58,808 nucleotides of DNA, from positions 43,502-102,309 of the forward strand of contig DFAM01000012.1 in assembly GCA_002365595.1 (NCBI GenBank), given 5' to 3'. Made by a program: the position numbers and the translations under genes. Under the pieces are notes generated by a model, which saw only the letters and a list, made by a program, of their open reading frames with translations, searched no databases and had not been told where the DNA came from. Positions 51,772-58,808 of the stretch are shown one piece after another. How positions within the stretch are numbered: the stretch's first letter is position 1; each line of letters opens with the position of its first letter. This DNA comes from Acinetobacter sp. UBA3106 (lineage in GTDB: Bacteria; Pseudomonadota; Gammaproteobacteria; Pseudomonadales; Moraxellaceae).

Positions 51772-53290
51772 CTGTTTTCGGAGTTTGCTCGATTGAAGGT
51801 GTACTTGGAGGATTTTGCGGATTTAAATCTTTTTTCAGTAGCGCTTCTAACGCAGGCTTATCTAAGGTGTTATTCACCACGATGATGGTGAGCTGTTCAG
51901 GATGCAGATGTTTCTGAATGGCATTTTGAACATCTTGTGCAGTAATTTTTTCTAATAATTTTGGATAATTACTCAGATAGTCAGAGGGCTGGTGATAAAA
52001 ACCTATTGAGCCTAACTGTGCATTGATATTGGCATTACTTCTATAATTATTTGGAAAGGCGCGTAACATACCGGCTTTGGTTTCCTCCAGCTGTTTCTGG
52101 TCAATTGGTTGTTTGATAAAATTGACCAAAGCCTGATGAGCGACCTGTATGCTGTCGAACAGTTGATCCTGCCGGGTGGAATAACTCAAACTAAAAGTTC
52201 CCGGGGCCAAGCTAAATGAAAATGAACTATAAGCGCCGTAGGTATAACCCCGTTTCACCCGAAGCTCTTTCATCAAGATCGAATTAAAACCACTCCCGCC
52301 AAACATCTGGTTGGCCACTTCCAGCGCCAGTCGATCCGGATCAAAGCGTGTCGTACCTAATTGCCCTATCATGACATGAGCTTGACTGGAATTAAACTTG
52401 ATGTGGCGGATATCAAATGTTGATTTGTCGACTGGTTGAGCCAGCGCTTTGGCTTTCTCTCCCTGTTTTAAGTTACCCGCAATACGTTCAGAAAGTTGTT
52501 GTGCCTGTTTTGGAGTGAGCTGACCGGTAATGGCAATATTCATATTTTGTGCCACTAAAAATTGGTTACTAAATTGCTTGAGCTGTTCTGGGGTAATTTT
52601 ACTGATGCTGCGCTGTGTGCCTGGAATGGGTTCTGCATACGGGTGTTTACCATACAAAGCGCGATAAAACTGAACACCCATCATCCTGCTCGGACTTTCC
52701 TGGATCTGCTTTTGTCCAACTTGAGTATTGCTTAGTACCAAATTAATGCTGGATTTTTTAAAGTTAGAATGATTTAACACTTCCAGCAGCATGCCTAAAG
52801 CAGGTTCAAGTTTTTCAGGATCGGATAACACGCGTAATTTAACAATGAACATATCCCGATATGCCTGCGCGCTAAATTGAGCTCCTACACGTTCAAATGC
52901 GCTGGCAATTTCATTGGCGGTATATTTTTCTGTGCCTTCATCAATCAGTTTTGCCGCCATATTGGCTAAGCCATGCAAGCCGGAAGCGATTTCTTCATCA
53001 CGTGCCGAACCTGCATTAAATGTCAGCTGAATATCCACCATCGGCAGGTCTTTTGATTCTACAAATAGTGAACGGACTTGATATTTGTTTTTCAGGTCAT
53101 GCACATAAGGCGCATGAAATTGATTTTGTGAGTCGGTAATTTTTAAACTTTGTAAAACAGCAATGGATTTAAGCTGGGTCGGGTTGTCATTGGTAAGGGT
53201 ATTTAAATTGACCTCAGCCATTGCTGTTTGAGCCCAGATGATGGAGCCGAAAATAACAAGGGAATACAGCTTGAACATGGCAAATTTCAC
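51698..53290 (-). CDS. M16-family protein lacking the zinc motif
   Basis: The 530-residue precursor has a signal peptide (residues about 1-26, VIFGSIIWAQTAMA). The M16 fold is recognisable, but the zinc site that should read His-x-x-Glu-His appears as GLHGLANMAAKLIDEG, so catalysis is unlikely. It pairs with the active subunit upstream as in two-subunit bacterial M16 proteases. The GTG start at 53290 overlaps the partner's TAG (TAGTG). A Pro/Ser/Glu-rich tail ends the protein. Confidence 0.87.
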   Translation of the reverse strand: MKFAMFKLYSLVIFGSIIWAQTAMAEVNLNTLTNDNPTQLKSIAVLQSLKITDSQNQFHAPYVHDLKNKYQVRSLFVESKDLPMVDIQLTFNAGSARDEEIASGLHGLANMAAKLIDEGTEKYTANEIASAFERVGAQFSAQAYRDMFIVKLRVLSDPEKLEPALGMLLEVLNHSNFKKSSINLVLSNTQVGQKQIQESPSRMMGVQFYRALYGKHPYAEPIPGTQRSISKITPEQLKQFSNQFLVAQNMNIAITGQLTPKQAQQLSERIAGNLKQGEKAKALAQPVDKSTFDIRHIKFNSSQAHVMIGQLGTTRFDPDRLALEVANQMFGGSGFNSILMKELRVKRGYTYGAYSSFSFSLAPGTFSLSYSTRQDQLFDSIQVAHQALVNFIKQPIDQKQLEETKAGMLRAFPNNYRSNANINAQLGSIGFYHQPSDYLSNYPKLLEKITAQDVQNAIQKHLHPEQLTIIVVNNTLDKPALEALLKKDLNPQNPPSTPSIEQTPKTVIAPVAKEVIDAPASSPDDEPASI

Positions 53291-54684
53291 TATTGGGTTT
53301 TATTTTCAGGAGAAAGATATAAGGTGCTCAGATTGTCACGGCTAAAATAAACATTTGCCACGCGTTGAATATCTTGAGGGGTGACAGTTTCAAAATGTCT
53401 CGGTAATTCATCCATCAGGCGAAAACTTAAACCGTTGATTTCCAGATTGCCGATCATCCGGGCCTGTCCGGCAATGTCATCTTGGCTATAAACCAAATTG
53501 GAGACATATTTAGCCGTTACCCGCTCGACCTCCTCAGGTTTAATTAACTCGTTCTTGAGCAATTCAATTTCAGCTTGTATGGCTTTTTCAGCCTCTGGCA
53601 AGCTCACCCCATCGGTGGGTAAGGCAGAAATGCTGAGTAAGCTGTCTCCACGGCTATAAGGATCATAAGACACGCTGACTGCGGTCAATATTTTTTTGTC
53701 TCGAACTAAGCGATCTTGCAGTCGTGAAGAAATTCCACTGTCCAATACGTTTTTGATAATAGTTAAGGCATAAGCGTCTTGCGGATTTTTTGCTGTGACC
53801 AGCGAGCGAACATTCCAGGCCATAAACAGATTCGGCACTTTAACCGGAAAATTTAGCTCCATATGACGGTAACCGATATGGTCGAACTCTAAGACATCAT
53901 TGCGTACCGGGGTTTTTCTGGCAGGAATATCTGCAAAATATTTCTGTACTTGCAATAAAGTGCTTTCAGAATCCACATCACCGACAATGATCAGGATGGC
54001 ATTATTCGGGCTATACCAGTCGCGATACCATTTTTTGACATCTTCAAGCTGAATGTTTTGCAGGTTTTTCATATGGCCAATCACCGGTTGCCGATAGTGA
54101 CTGGTCGGATAAGTGATCCATTTAAACCGTTCAAAAGCCAGTGTTGTAGGATTATCGTCAGTACGTAAACGCCGTTCTTCCATAATGACTTTAATTTCCG
54201 GGTCAAAATCTTGCTGGCGTAATAGCAGGTTGCTCATTCGGTCTGCTTCAAGCTCTAAAGCCATCGGTAAATAGGTTTTAGGATAAAGCTGGTAATAATT
54301 GGTGTAATTGGTAAAAGTTGCCGCATTGATGCTTCCACCATAGGTGCGACTTAAACGGGTAAACTCATCATTGGGAACTTTTTGCGTGCCTTTAAACATC
54401 ATATGTTCCAGGACATGAGAGATTCCTAATACATTTCCAGATTCATCACTGCTGCCCACCCGGTACCAGATTTGCGTCATCACCATAGGGGAGCGATGAT
54501 CTTCCCGAATAATGACTTTTAAACCGTTTTTGAGTGTAGTTTCAAAGGTGGTACGTGCCAATTCACTGCGTGTCTCTGCATATGCCAATCCACTTTGAAG
54601 CATCAATAAAGCCAGACTGAACTTTAAAAGATGACTTTTAAAAATAGACGGCTTTAAAAAAAGTGGGTAGTTGCGTTTGAGCAC
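53290..54684 (-). CDS. M16-family zinc peptidase, active subunit
   Basis: The 464-residue precursor has a signal peptide (to about residue 36, LMLQSGLAYA) and the inverted zinc motif HVLEH at residues 90-94. A distal glutamate lies in KVIMEERRLRTDDNP. SINAATFTNYTNYYQ and ISSRLQDRLV match processing-peptidase-type M16 proteins. It is probably periplasmic and works with the inactive partner downstream. The GTG start has GGGG 8 bases upstream. The gene diverges from ftsY. Confidence 0.92.
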   Translation of the reverse strand: MLKRNYPLFLKPSIFKSHLLKFSLALLMLQSGLAYAETRSELARTTFETTLKNGLKVIIREDHRSPMVMTQIWYRVGSSDESGNVLGISHVLEHMMFKGTQKVPNDEFTRLSRTYGGSINAATFTNYTNYYQLYPKTYLPMALELEADRMSNLLLRQQDFDPEIKVIMEERRLRTDDNPTTLAFERFKWITYPTSHYRQPVIGHMKNLQNIQLEDVKKWYRDWYSPNNAILIIVGDVDSESTLLQVQKYFADIPARKTPVRNDVLEFDHIGYRHMELNFPVKVPNLFMAWNVRSLVTAKNPQDAYALTIIKNVLDSGISSRLQDRLVRDKKILTAVSVSYDPYSRGDSLLSISALPTDGVSLPEAEKAIQAEIELLKNELIKPEEVERVTAKYVSNLVYSQDDIAGQARMIGNLEINGLSFRLMDELPRHFETVTPQDIQRVANVYFSRDNLSTLYLSPENKTQ

Positions 54685-54854
54685 AAGATTTACCCCATTA
54701 ATAAATTATATTTATGATCATTTTTCAGAAACTGCTGTTTGAAAGCAAAGGTTAAGTTGTTGGTTTTTGTTGTGTTCAATGTCTACCGAGAAATGCCTGA
54801 CAAAACTATGCTAGAATTCTTGTTTTTTAACGCAATGCTTTTCAAGGATTCGGC

Positions 54855-55970
54855 ATGCAACAGCAATCTAATGGGCAAAATAAATTTTTGATTGATGCTG
54901 ATATCGGGGATGACGATGTCACTTTACCGAATTTACCTGCGGTAAATATCCCTATTGTTGAAACTCAAAATGAGCAAGCTTCCGTTTCTGCGCCTGTAGC
55001 CACAGAAACAGAGCAAAATGAAACAGAGCAAGACGATACGCCTAAAGGTGGCTTTTTTAGCCGTATGAAAGAAGGGTTAACGAAAACCCGTAAAAACCTT
55101 GCCGATGGTATGGTCAATATTCTCATTGGTGGTAAAGAAATCGATGACGAATTGCTGGAAGAAGTAGAAGAGCAATTATTGGTGGCAGATATTGGTGTAG
55201 ATGCAACCAAAACCATTATTGCCAATTTAACCGAACGTACTGCACGTGGTGACTTAATCTATTCACATTCCTTGTATAAGGCTTTACAAGAAGAATTGGT
55301 GGCATTGCTTGCACCACGCGTTAAGCCTTTACATATCGATCCAAATAAAACCCCATTTGTAATTTTAGTGGTGGGTGTTAACGGTGTGGGTAAAACCACC
55401 ACGATTGGTAAATTGGCAAAACGCTTACAAGGCGAAGGTAAAAAAGTTATGTTGGCTGCGGGCGATACTTTCCGTGCGGCAGCAACAGAACAATTACAAA
55501 TTTGGGGCGAACGCAACAATATTTCTGTGGTTGCCCAGGGTCATGGGGCAGACAGCGCTTCAGTGATTTTTGATGCCTTCGAAAGCGCACGTGCTAAAGG
55601 TGTGGATGTGCTGATTGCTGATACAGCCGGTCGTTTGCATAACAAAGGTCACTTAATGCAAGAATTGACCAAAGTAAAACGCGTGATGCAAAAAATTGAT
55701 GCCACAGCACCGCATGAAATCATGCTAGTTGTCGATGCCGGTACTGGTCAAAATGCGATTAATCAAGTTGAAATGTTTGATGAAGCCGTTGGCTTGACAG
55801 GCTTAACCATTACCAAGCTTGATGGCACGGCTAAAGGTGGTGTGCTATTTAATATTGCCAGTCGTACCCATGTACCTATTCGCTTTATTGGTGTGGGTGA
55901 GAAAATTGATGATTTACGTCCATTCTCGGCAAAATCATTTGTTGCTGCATTGTTTGAAACTGAAAAGTAA
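54855..55970 (+). CDS. ftsY: Signal recognition particle receptor FtsY
   Basis: The 371-residue GTPase docks the signal recognition particle at the membrane. The acidic N-terminal region (residues about 1-65, many Glu, Gln and Asp) is followed by an NG domain with G1 loop GVNGVGKTT at residues 174-182. DTAGR, TKLDGTAKGG and the closing GVGEKIDDLRPF are typical. AAGGA upstream supports the ATG. The A domain is shorter than in E. coli, as is common in this group. Confidence 0.97.
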   Translation: MQQQSNGQNKFLIDADIGDDDVTLPNLPAVNIPIVETQNEQASVSAPVATETEQNETEQDDTPKGGFFSRMKEGLTKTRKNLADGMVNILIGGKEIDDELLEEVEEQLLVADIGVDATKTIIANLTERTARGDLIYSHSLYKALQEELVALLAPRVKPLHIDPNKTPFVILVVGVNGVGKTTTIGKLAKRLQGEGKKVMLAAGDTFRAAATEQLQIWGERNNISVVAQGHGADSASVIFDAFESARAKGVDVLIADTAGRLHNKGHLMQELTKVKRVMQKIDATAPHEIMLVVDAGTGQNAINQVEMFDEAVGLTGLTITKLDGTAKGGVLFNIASRTHVPIRFIGVGEKIDDLRPFSAKSFVAALFETEK

Positions 55971-55988
55971 AATGCATGACATTTCACA

Positions 55989-56020
55989 CAAACTCCGCTA
56001 AATGCGGAGTTTGTTGTTTT
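55989..56020 (+). terminator. Terminator of ftsY
   Basis: CAAACTCCGC and GCGGAGTTTG pair around a 5-base loop, followed by a T-rich stretch, 19 bases after the stop. Confidence 0.85.
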
Positions 56021-56141
56021 AGTGATAATTGTTTGATTTAAAAAACAACATTCAAAGATCTCAGATCCAAAGCACAGACTTATAAACCGCTAGAATATTA
56101 GAAAATCTTAAAAGCTTTAGCATTCTTATTGGGGAGTACTG

Positions 56142-56831
56142 TTGTGGCATTATTACAGAGAATTGGTCATGTCCTTACGGCAGATATCACGAAAGAATTT
56201 AAATTTAAAAAAAAGAGCTGCTGAAGAGGTAAATGAACTGACTTTTGTCGATCAATTAAAAAAACGTCGCAGTATTTATGTTTTAGGAAGAAAGGTCCAT
56301 TTCAGTCAGGCCTATTTGGCGGAATTGATTCAAGAAGCCGTGCGAAGCTGTCCATCTGTATTAAATTCTCAAAGTTCAAGAATTGTGGTGTTATTTGGTG
56401 ATTCCCATGAGCAATTTTGGCAAATAGTCAAAGAGGTGCAACGTAAATTAGCCGCGGCACATGTATTTGATGGTACAGCAATGAAAATAGATCAATGCAT
56501 GGCAGGATATGGAACGGTGCTCTTCTATGAAGATCAGAGCACAATTCAAAAACTGCAAAAGAAAATTCCTTTTAATGCGCAAGATTTTACAATCTGGTCG
56601 GAACAGACATCGGGTATGGCACAATATGCAGTATGGACGGCCTTGGCTGATTCAGGCATCGGTGCTTGTCTGCAGCATTATAATCCCAGTATAGATGCTG
56701 CAGTTTCACAACATTTTCATATTGATGAATCCTGGTTGCTGCGAGCACAACTGGTTTTTGGTTCCATTGAACAAGAAGCAGACTTAAAACCGGTTTCTCA
56801 GGATACTGAACGATTTAGAATTTTGAGTTAA
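56142..56831 (+). CDS. Nitroreductase-family protein, first of two tandem paralogues, probable frameshift
   Basis: The body (LKKRRSIYVLGRKVHFSQAYLAEL to HIDESWLLRAQLVFG) is a nitroreductase-fold flavoprotein close to the gene at 57021. The open frame reaches a TTG at 56142. A GTG at 56144 has better spacing from GGGGAG (7 bases) and normal codon use, but it runs into a stop at 56222. The two frames join if one A is removed from the A8 tract at 56207-56214. The original start was therefore probably 56144, with a one-base insertion in this sequence, slippage or an assembly error. An internal ATG at 56169 is another possible start. Confidence 0.72.
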   Translation: MWHYYRELVMSLRQISRKNLNLKKRAAEEVNELTFVDQLKKRRSIYVLGRKVHFSQAYLAELIQEAVRSCPSVLNSQSSRIVVLFGDSHEQFWQIVKEVQRKLAAAHVFDGTAMKIDQCMAGYGTVLFYEDQSTIQKLQKKIPFNAQDFTIWSEQTSGMAQYAVWTALADSGIGACLQHYNPSIDAAVSQHFHIDESWLLRAQLVFGSIEQEADLKPVSQDTERFRILS

Positions 56832-56849
56832 TTTTATTGCTGTAGTAAT

Positions 56850-56877
56850 TAAGCACCCTTATTGGGTGTTTTTTTAT
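56850..56877 (+). terminator. Terminator of the first nitroreductase gene
   Basis: CACCC and GGGTG pair around TTATT, followed by a long T run. Confidence 0.78.
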
Positions 56878-57020
56878 TTTAAATCAAAAAGCATGTTGCT
56901 ATAAAATTGTTCTATAAATAAAAACACAATGTCACTTTTATAATGAGTGAGTGCTCCTAAAATAAACATAAGATCAATTTGTTCTCATTATGCTGATTAC
57001 AATTCAAAGAAGGTGAGCTC

Positions 57021-57614
57021 ATGTCATTTTTAGCACATATGAAACAACGCCGTACTATCTATGCAATTGGTAAAAATGTTCCTCTCACAGCAGATCAAAT
57101 AGAAGATATTATTAAAGATGCTGTACGTAACAGTCCCTCAGCTTTCAACTCACAAACTTCACGTGTGGTCACTCTTTATGGGGCATCGCATGAGAAGTTC
57201 TGGAATATCGTGCGTGAAACATTGCGTAAAGTCGTCCCAGAAGATGCGTTTGAAAAGACCAATGCAAAAATTGACAGTTTTGCAGCAGGTTATGGCACGG
57301 TATTATTTTTTGAAGACCAAGAAACGGTAAAGTCGTTACAAAAGCAATTTGCTTTATATGCAGAGCATTTTCCGGCGTGGTCAGAACATTCTACTGGTAT
57401 TGCTCAGTTTGCTGTATGGTCATCATTGGCAGAACATCATATCGGGGCCTCATTGCAGCATTACAATCCGGTGATTGATGCTGAAGTGGCCGCTACTTTT
57501 GATATACCCGAAAGCTGGAAATTACGTGCCGAATTGGTATTTGGATCGATTGAAGCACCGGCAGGAGAAAAAACCTTCCTAGATGATAGTATTCGCTTTA
57601 AAAGATTTGACTGA
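57021..57614 (+). CDS. Nitroreductase-family protein, second paralogue
   Basis: The 197-residue FMN-type flavoprotein aligns end to end with the upstream paralogue: MKQRRTIYAIGK, SPSAFNSQTSRVVTLYG, AAGYGTVLFFEDQ, and LQHYNPVIDAEVA. NAD(P)H-dependent reduction of nitro or quinone compounds is typical; the physiological substrate is unknown. GGTGAGC upstream of the ATG is a modest Shine-Dalgarno. It has its own terminator, so the paralogues are separately expressed. Confidence 0.88.
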   Translation: MSFLAHMKQRRTIYAIGKNVPLTADQIEDIIKDAVRNSPSAFNSQTSRVVTLYGASHEKFWNIVRETLRKVVPEDAFEKTNAKIDSFAAGYGTVLFFEDQETVKSLQKQFALYAEHFPAWSEHSTGIAQFAVWSSLAEHHIGASLQHYNPVIDAEVAATFDIPESWKLRAELVFGSIEAPAGEKTFLDDSIRFKRFD

Positions 57615-57639
57615 TCAGTGTTTTACTTAAGTAAAGTTA

Positions 57640-57667
57640 AGAGAGTGCTGAAACGGCACTCTTTTTA
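57640..57667 (+). terminator. Terminator of the second nitroreductase gene
   Basis: AGAGTGC and GCACTCT pair around a 7-base loop and are followed by a T run. Confidence 0.85.
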
Positions 57668-57824
57668 TTGTTAAAGTAATGATAGATAAATCAATTAAGC
57701 TGCAAAGCTTATCTCAACAAAGTATTGAAAACACAGCTGTATTAAAAATGGCTTTGTCATAAAATTGACATTTATTCATTGCATATTGCAATTAAATTTT
57801 AACAATCAAAGAAATGATAGTGAA

Positions 57825-58487
57825 ATGAGCTTAAAATTAACTTTTGCTGCGGTTGCATTGATGGTAAGTGGTACGGCATTTTCAGCAGTCACTATTTCAG
57901 CACCAGAAGAAATCAAAATTTTAGCGGTGAATGATCAGGAAGTGAATACGGGTTTATTTCGCGCCAAGAACAATCAATATAAAGTCGATGCAGCTATTCG
58001 TAATATTAGCGTGCGTTACAGTCAGTATTTTGAGCACTTAAATGGTGAACACGATATTGTGAAGTCAGCGGTGGTGACTATTCCCACACCTGTTTTGCAA
58101 GATGGTGGAGAATATCGACTGGGCTTGGTCAATGCACCAGCGAATTTTGAAGCTGCCAAGAAATATGCCGAACAGCCTATAGTGGCATTGTTTGATAAAA
58201 ATAATGTCATGCTGGTTCAACAGACAGGCGCAAATACAGAACAAAAACCTTGGTTGGCACAAAATATATTTTCAAGAACTACAGATTTAACTCAAAAGAA
58301 AACAACGTTGGAAAACCAGCCAGCACCTGTCTATACACAAGCGGCATTGCATAAGGTAGCAGGAGTTACTTCTATAGAGCCAGCTTCAGTAGCCACTGGT
58401 GATCAACAACTGATTCAATTATGGCAAAAATCAAATAAAGTTGAACGGCAGAAGTTTATGTCATGGCTAGCAGAACACGCCAATTAA
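57825..58487 (+). CDS. DUF2057 (YccT-type) secreted protein
   Basis: The 220-residue precursor has a signal peptide (LKLTFAAVALMVSGTAFS, cleavage near residue 19). The mature start AVTISAPEEIKILAVNDQEVN and the middle NISVRYSQYFEHLNGEHDIVKSAVV match the DUF2057/YccT family, of unknown function. The frame is open to 57765, but the 20 extra residues would sit before the signal peptide, so I use ATG 57825. It is probably periplasmic. Confidence 0.8.
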   Translation: MSLKLTFAAVALMVSGTAFSAVTISAPEEIKILAVNDQEVNTGLFRAKNNQYKVDAAIRNISVRYSQYFEHLNGEHDIVKSAVVTIPTPVLQDGGEYRLGLVNAPANFEAAKKYAEQPIVALFDKNNVMLVQQTGANTEQKPWLAQNIFSRTTDLTQKKTTLENQPAPVYTQAALHKVAGVTSIEPASVATGDQQLIQLWQKSNKVERQKFMSWLAEHAN

Positions 58488-58494
58488 TTTAAGT

Positions 58495-58522
58495 AAAACC
58501 AGCATAAAGCTGGTTTTATTGT
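58495..58522 (+). terminator. Terminator of the DUF2057 gene
   Basis: AAAACCAGC and GCTGGTTTT pair around ATAAA and end in a T-rich stretch. Confidence 0.85.
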
Positions 58523-58661
58523 TTTAAGGGAAAATAACTAAAATTAAAATGGTAAAGATGATCTAAAAAATGAATGTTTCGTTGTGTAAAAAACCCTCAA
58601 AATTGTCTTAAAACATGCTAAAAATAGCCTCCTGGGTTAAAAAACAAACACTCAAAAGTAA

Positions 58662-58683
58662 AATTATAGAAAATTCTATAATT
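58662..58683. promoter_or_regulatory. Perfect 10-base inverted repeat next to a promoter
   Basis: AATTATAGAA and TTCTATAATT are separated by AA. The right arm ends 4 bases before the -35-like hexamer, so it may be an operator or an upstream AT-rich promoter element. Confidence 0.55.
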
Positions 58684-58687
58684 GGGG

Positions 58688-58715
58688 TTGCTTTGGTTTA
58701 AAAACTCTATAGAAT
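58688..58715 (+). promoter_or_regulatory. Promoter-like sequence at the right edge
   Basis: TTGCTT (58688) and TAGAAT (58710) are 16 bases apart. Downstream sequence turns abruptly GC-richer and has no open frame before the window ends. It may be the leader of a stable RNA, but the gene lies outside. Confidence 0.5.
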
Positions 58716-58808
58716 ACGCTGCATCCCGACGAGCTCGACGGACAAGAACGAAGGACGAAGTGCTGAGTTGTTAGGTTTATCGAAGTCCAGCTTCTAATAC
58801 TGACGAGG

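Larger units (their letters stand above)
58523..58808 (+). other. Right-edge intergenic or leader region
   Basis: There is no coding frame after the DUF2057 terminator. AT-rich DNA up to about 58715 is followed by a GC-richer stretch with a small CGAGCTCG palindrome, reaching the window edge. It could be the untranslated leader of a following gene or stable RNA operon. Confidence 0.45.

Noticed and set aside
51698..53290. Inactive M16 subunit as a pseudogene
   Set aside because: The frame is intact with a signal peptide and conserved fold, and dead partner subunits are normal in M16 pairs.
58716..58808. Start of an rRNA operon leader
   Set aside because: The promoter and GC-rich leader fit loosely, but no 16S, boxA or tRNA sequence is visible in the window, so I do not assert it.

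Overview
The window is a chromosomal segment of a Moraxellaceae bacterium, most probably Acinetobacter. The evidence is low GC content, AT-rich intergenic DNA, the gene order pyrG-kdsA-eno-ftsB-ispD, a cydP-cydA-cydB-cydX-ybgE operon, a ktrAB pair, and proteins that read like Acinetobacter homologues. The species cannot be named from this stretch. Most of it is ordinary housekeeping DNA. I saw no prophage, insertion sequence, integron, CRISPR array, tRNA or rRNA gene.

Layout. 1-369 is the 3' end of a zinc alcohol dehydrogenase. 603-3613 is a tight four-gene operon (acyl-CoA dehydrogenase-like, PIG-L deacetylase, NodS-like methyltransferase, family 2 glycosyltransferase) that looks like a dedicated pathway for an unidentified glycosylated product. 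4067-8183 holds a PreP-like M16 peptidase and outer-membrane phospholipase A. 8250-10244 is the KtrAB potassium transporter. 10541-14252 has an orphan protein, ilvA, rpiA, a nested palindromic repeat and a YgjP-like metallopeptidase. 14292-19848 has an HD-fold protein with a changed metal motif, argC, a DUF6776-like protein, and clpS-clpA. 19983-21853 has a YnfA-type membrane protein, a secreted unknown and argF. 21966-24897 has a TetR regulator divergent from prpB-prpC (methylcitrate cycle). 24945-26738 holds a secreted unknown, a CinA-like protein and a lipoprotein.

26965-33163 carries pyrG, kdsA, eno, ftsB, ispD and rodA (CTP, Kdo, glycolysis, division, isoprenoids, cell shape). 33503-36876 is the cytochrome bd operon, including the small subunits CydX and CydP, preceded by four phased copies of a short repeat. 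37343-41574 holds a porin, a HIT protein, a YARHG-type secreted protein, a beta-hydroxyacid dehydrogenase and a PhaC-like hydrolase. 41653-45190 has metZ, ybaB, recR and rnd. 45302-49361 has a YcgL protein, a membrane protein, a MoxR ATPase with its CoxE-like VWA partner, and a lone trpB. 49446-51771 is a run of small proteins (CBS pair, DUF2750-like, Sel1-like, two membrane proteins). 51698-54684 is a two-gene M16 peptidase pair divergent from ftsY (54855-55970). 56142-57614 has two tandem nitroreductase-like paralogues, the first with a probable frameshift in an A8 tract. 57825-58487 is a DUF2057 (YccT-type) secreted protein. The last 150 bases hold a perfect palindrome next to a promoter-like sequence, followed by a GC-richer leader running off the edge.

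The best candidates for new biology are the four-gene operon at 603-3613, the phased repeats upstream of the cyd operon, the lone divergent TrpB, the prpBC pair without acnD, and the palindrome/promoter at the right edge. None is proven by sequence alone.
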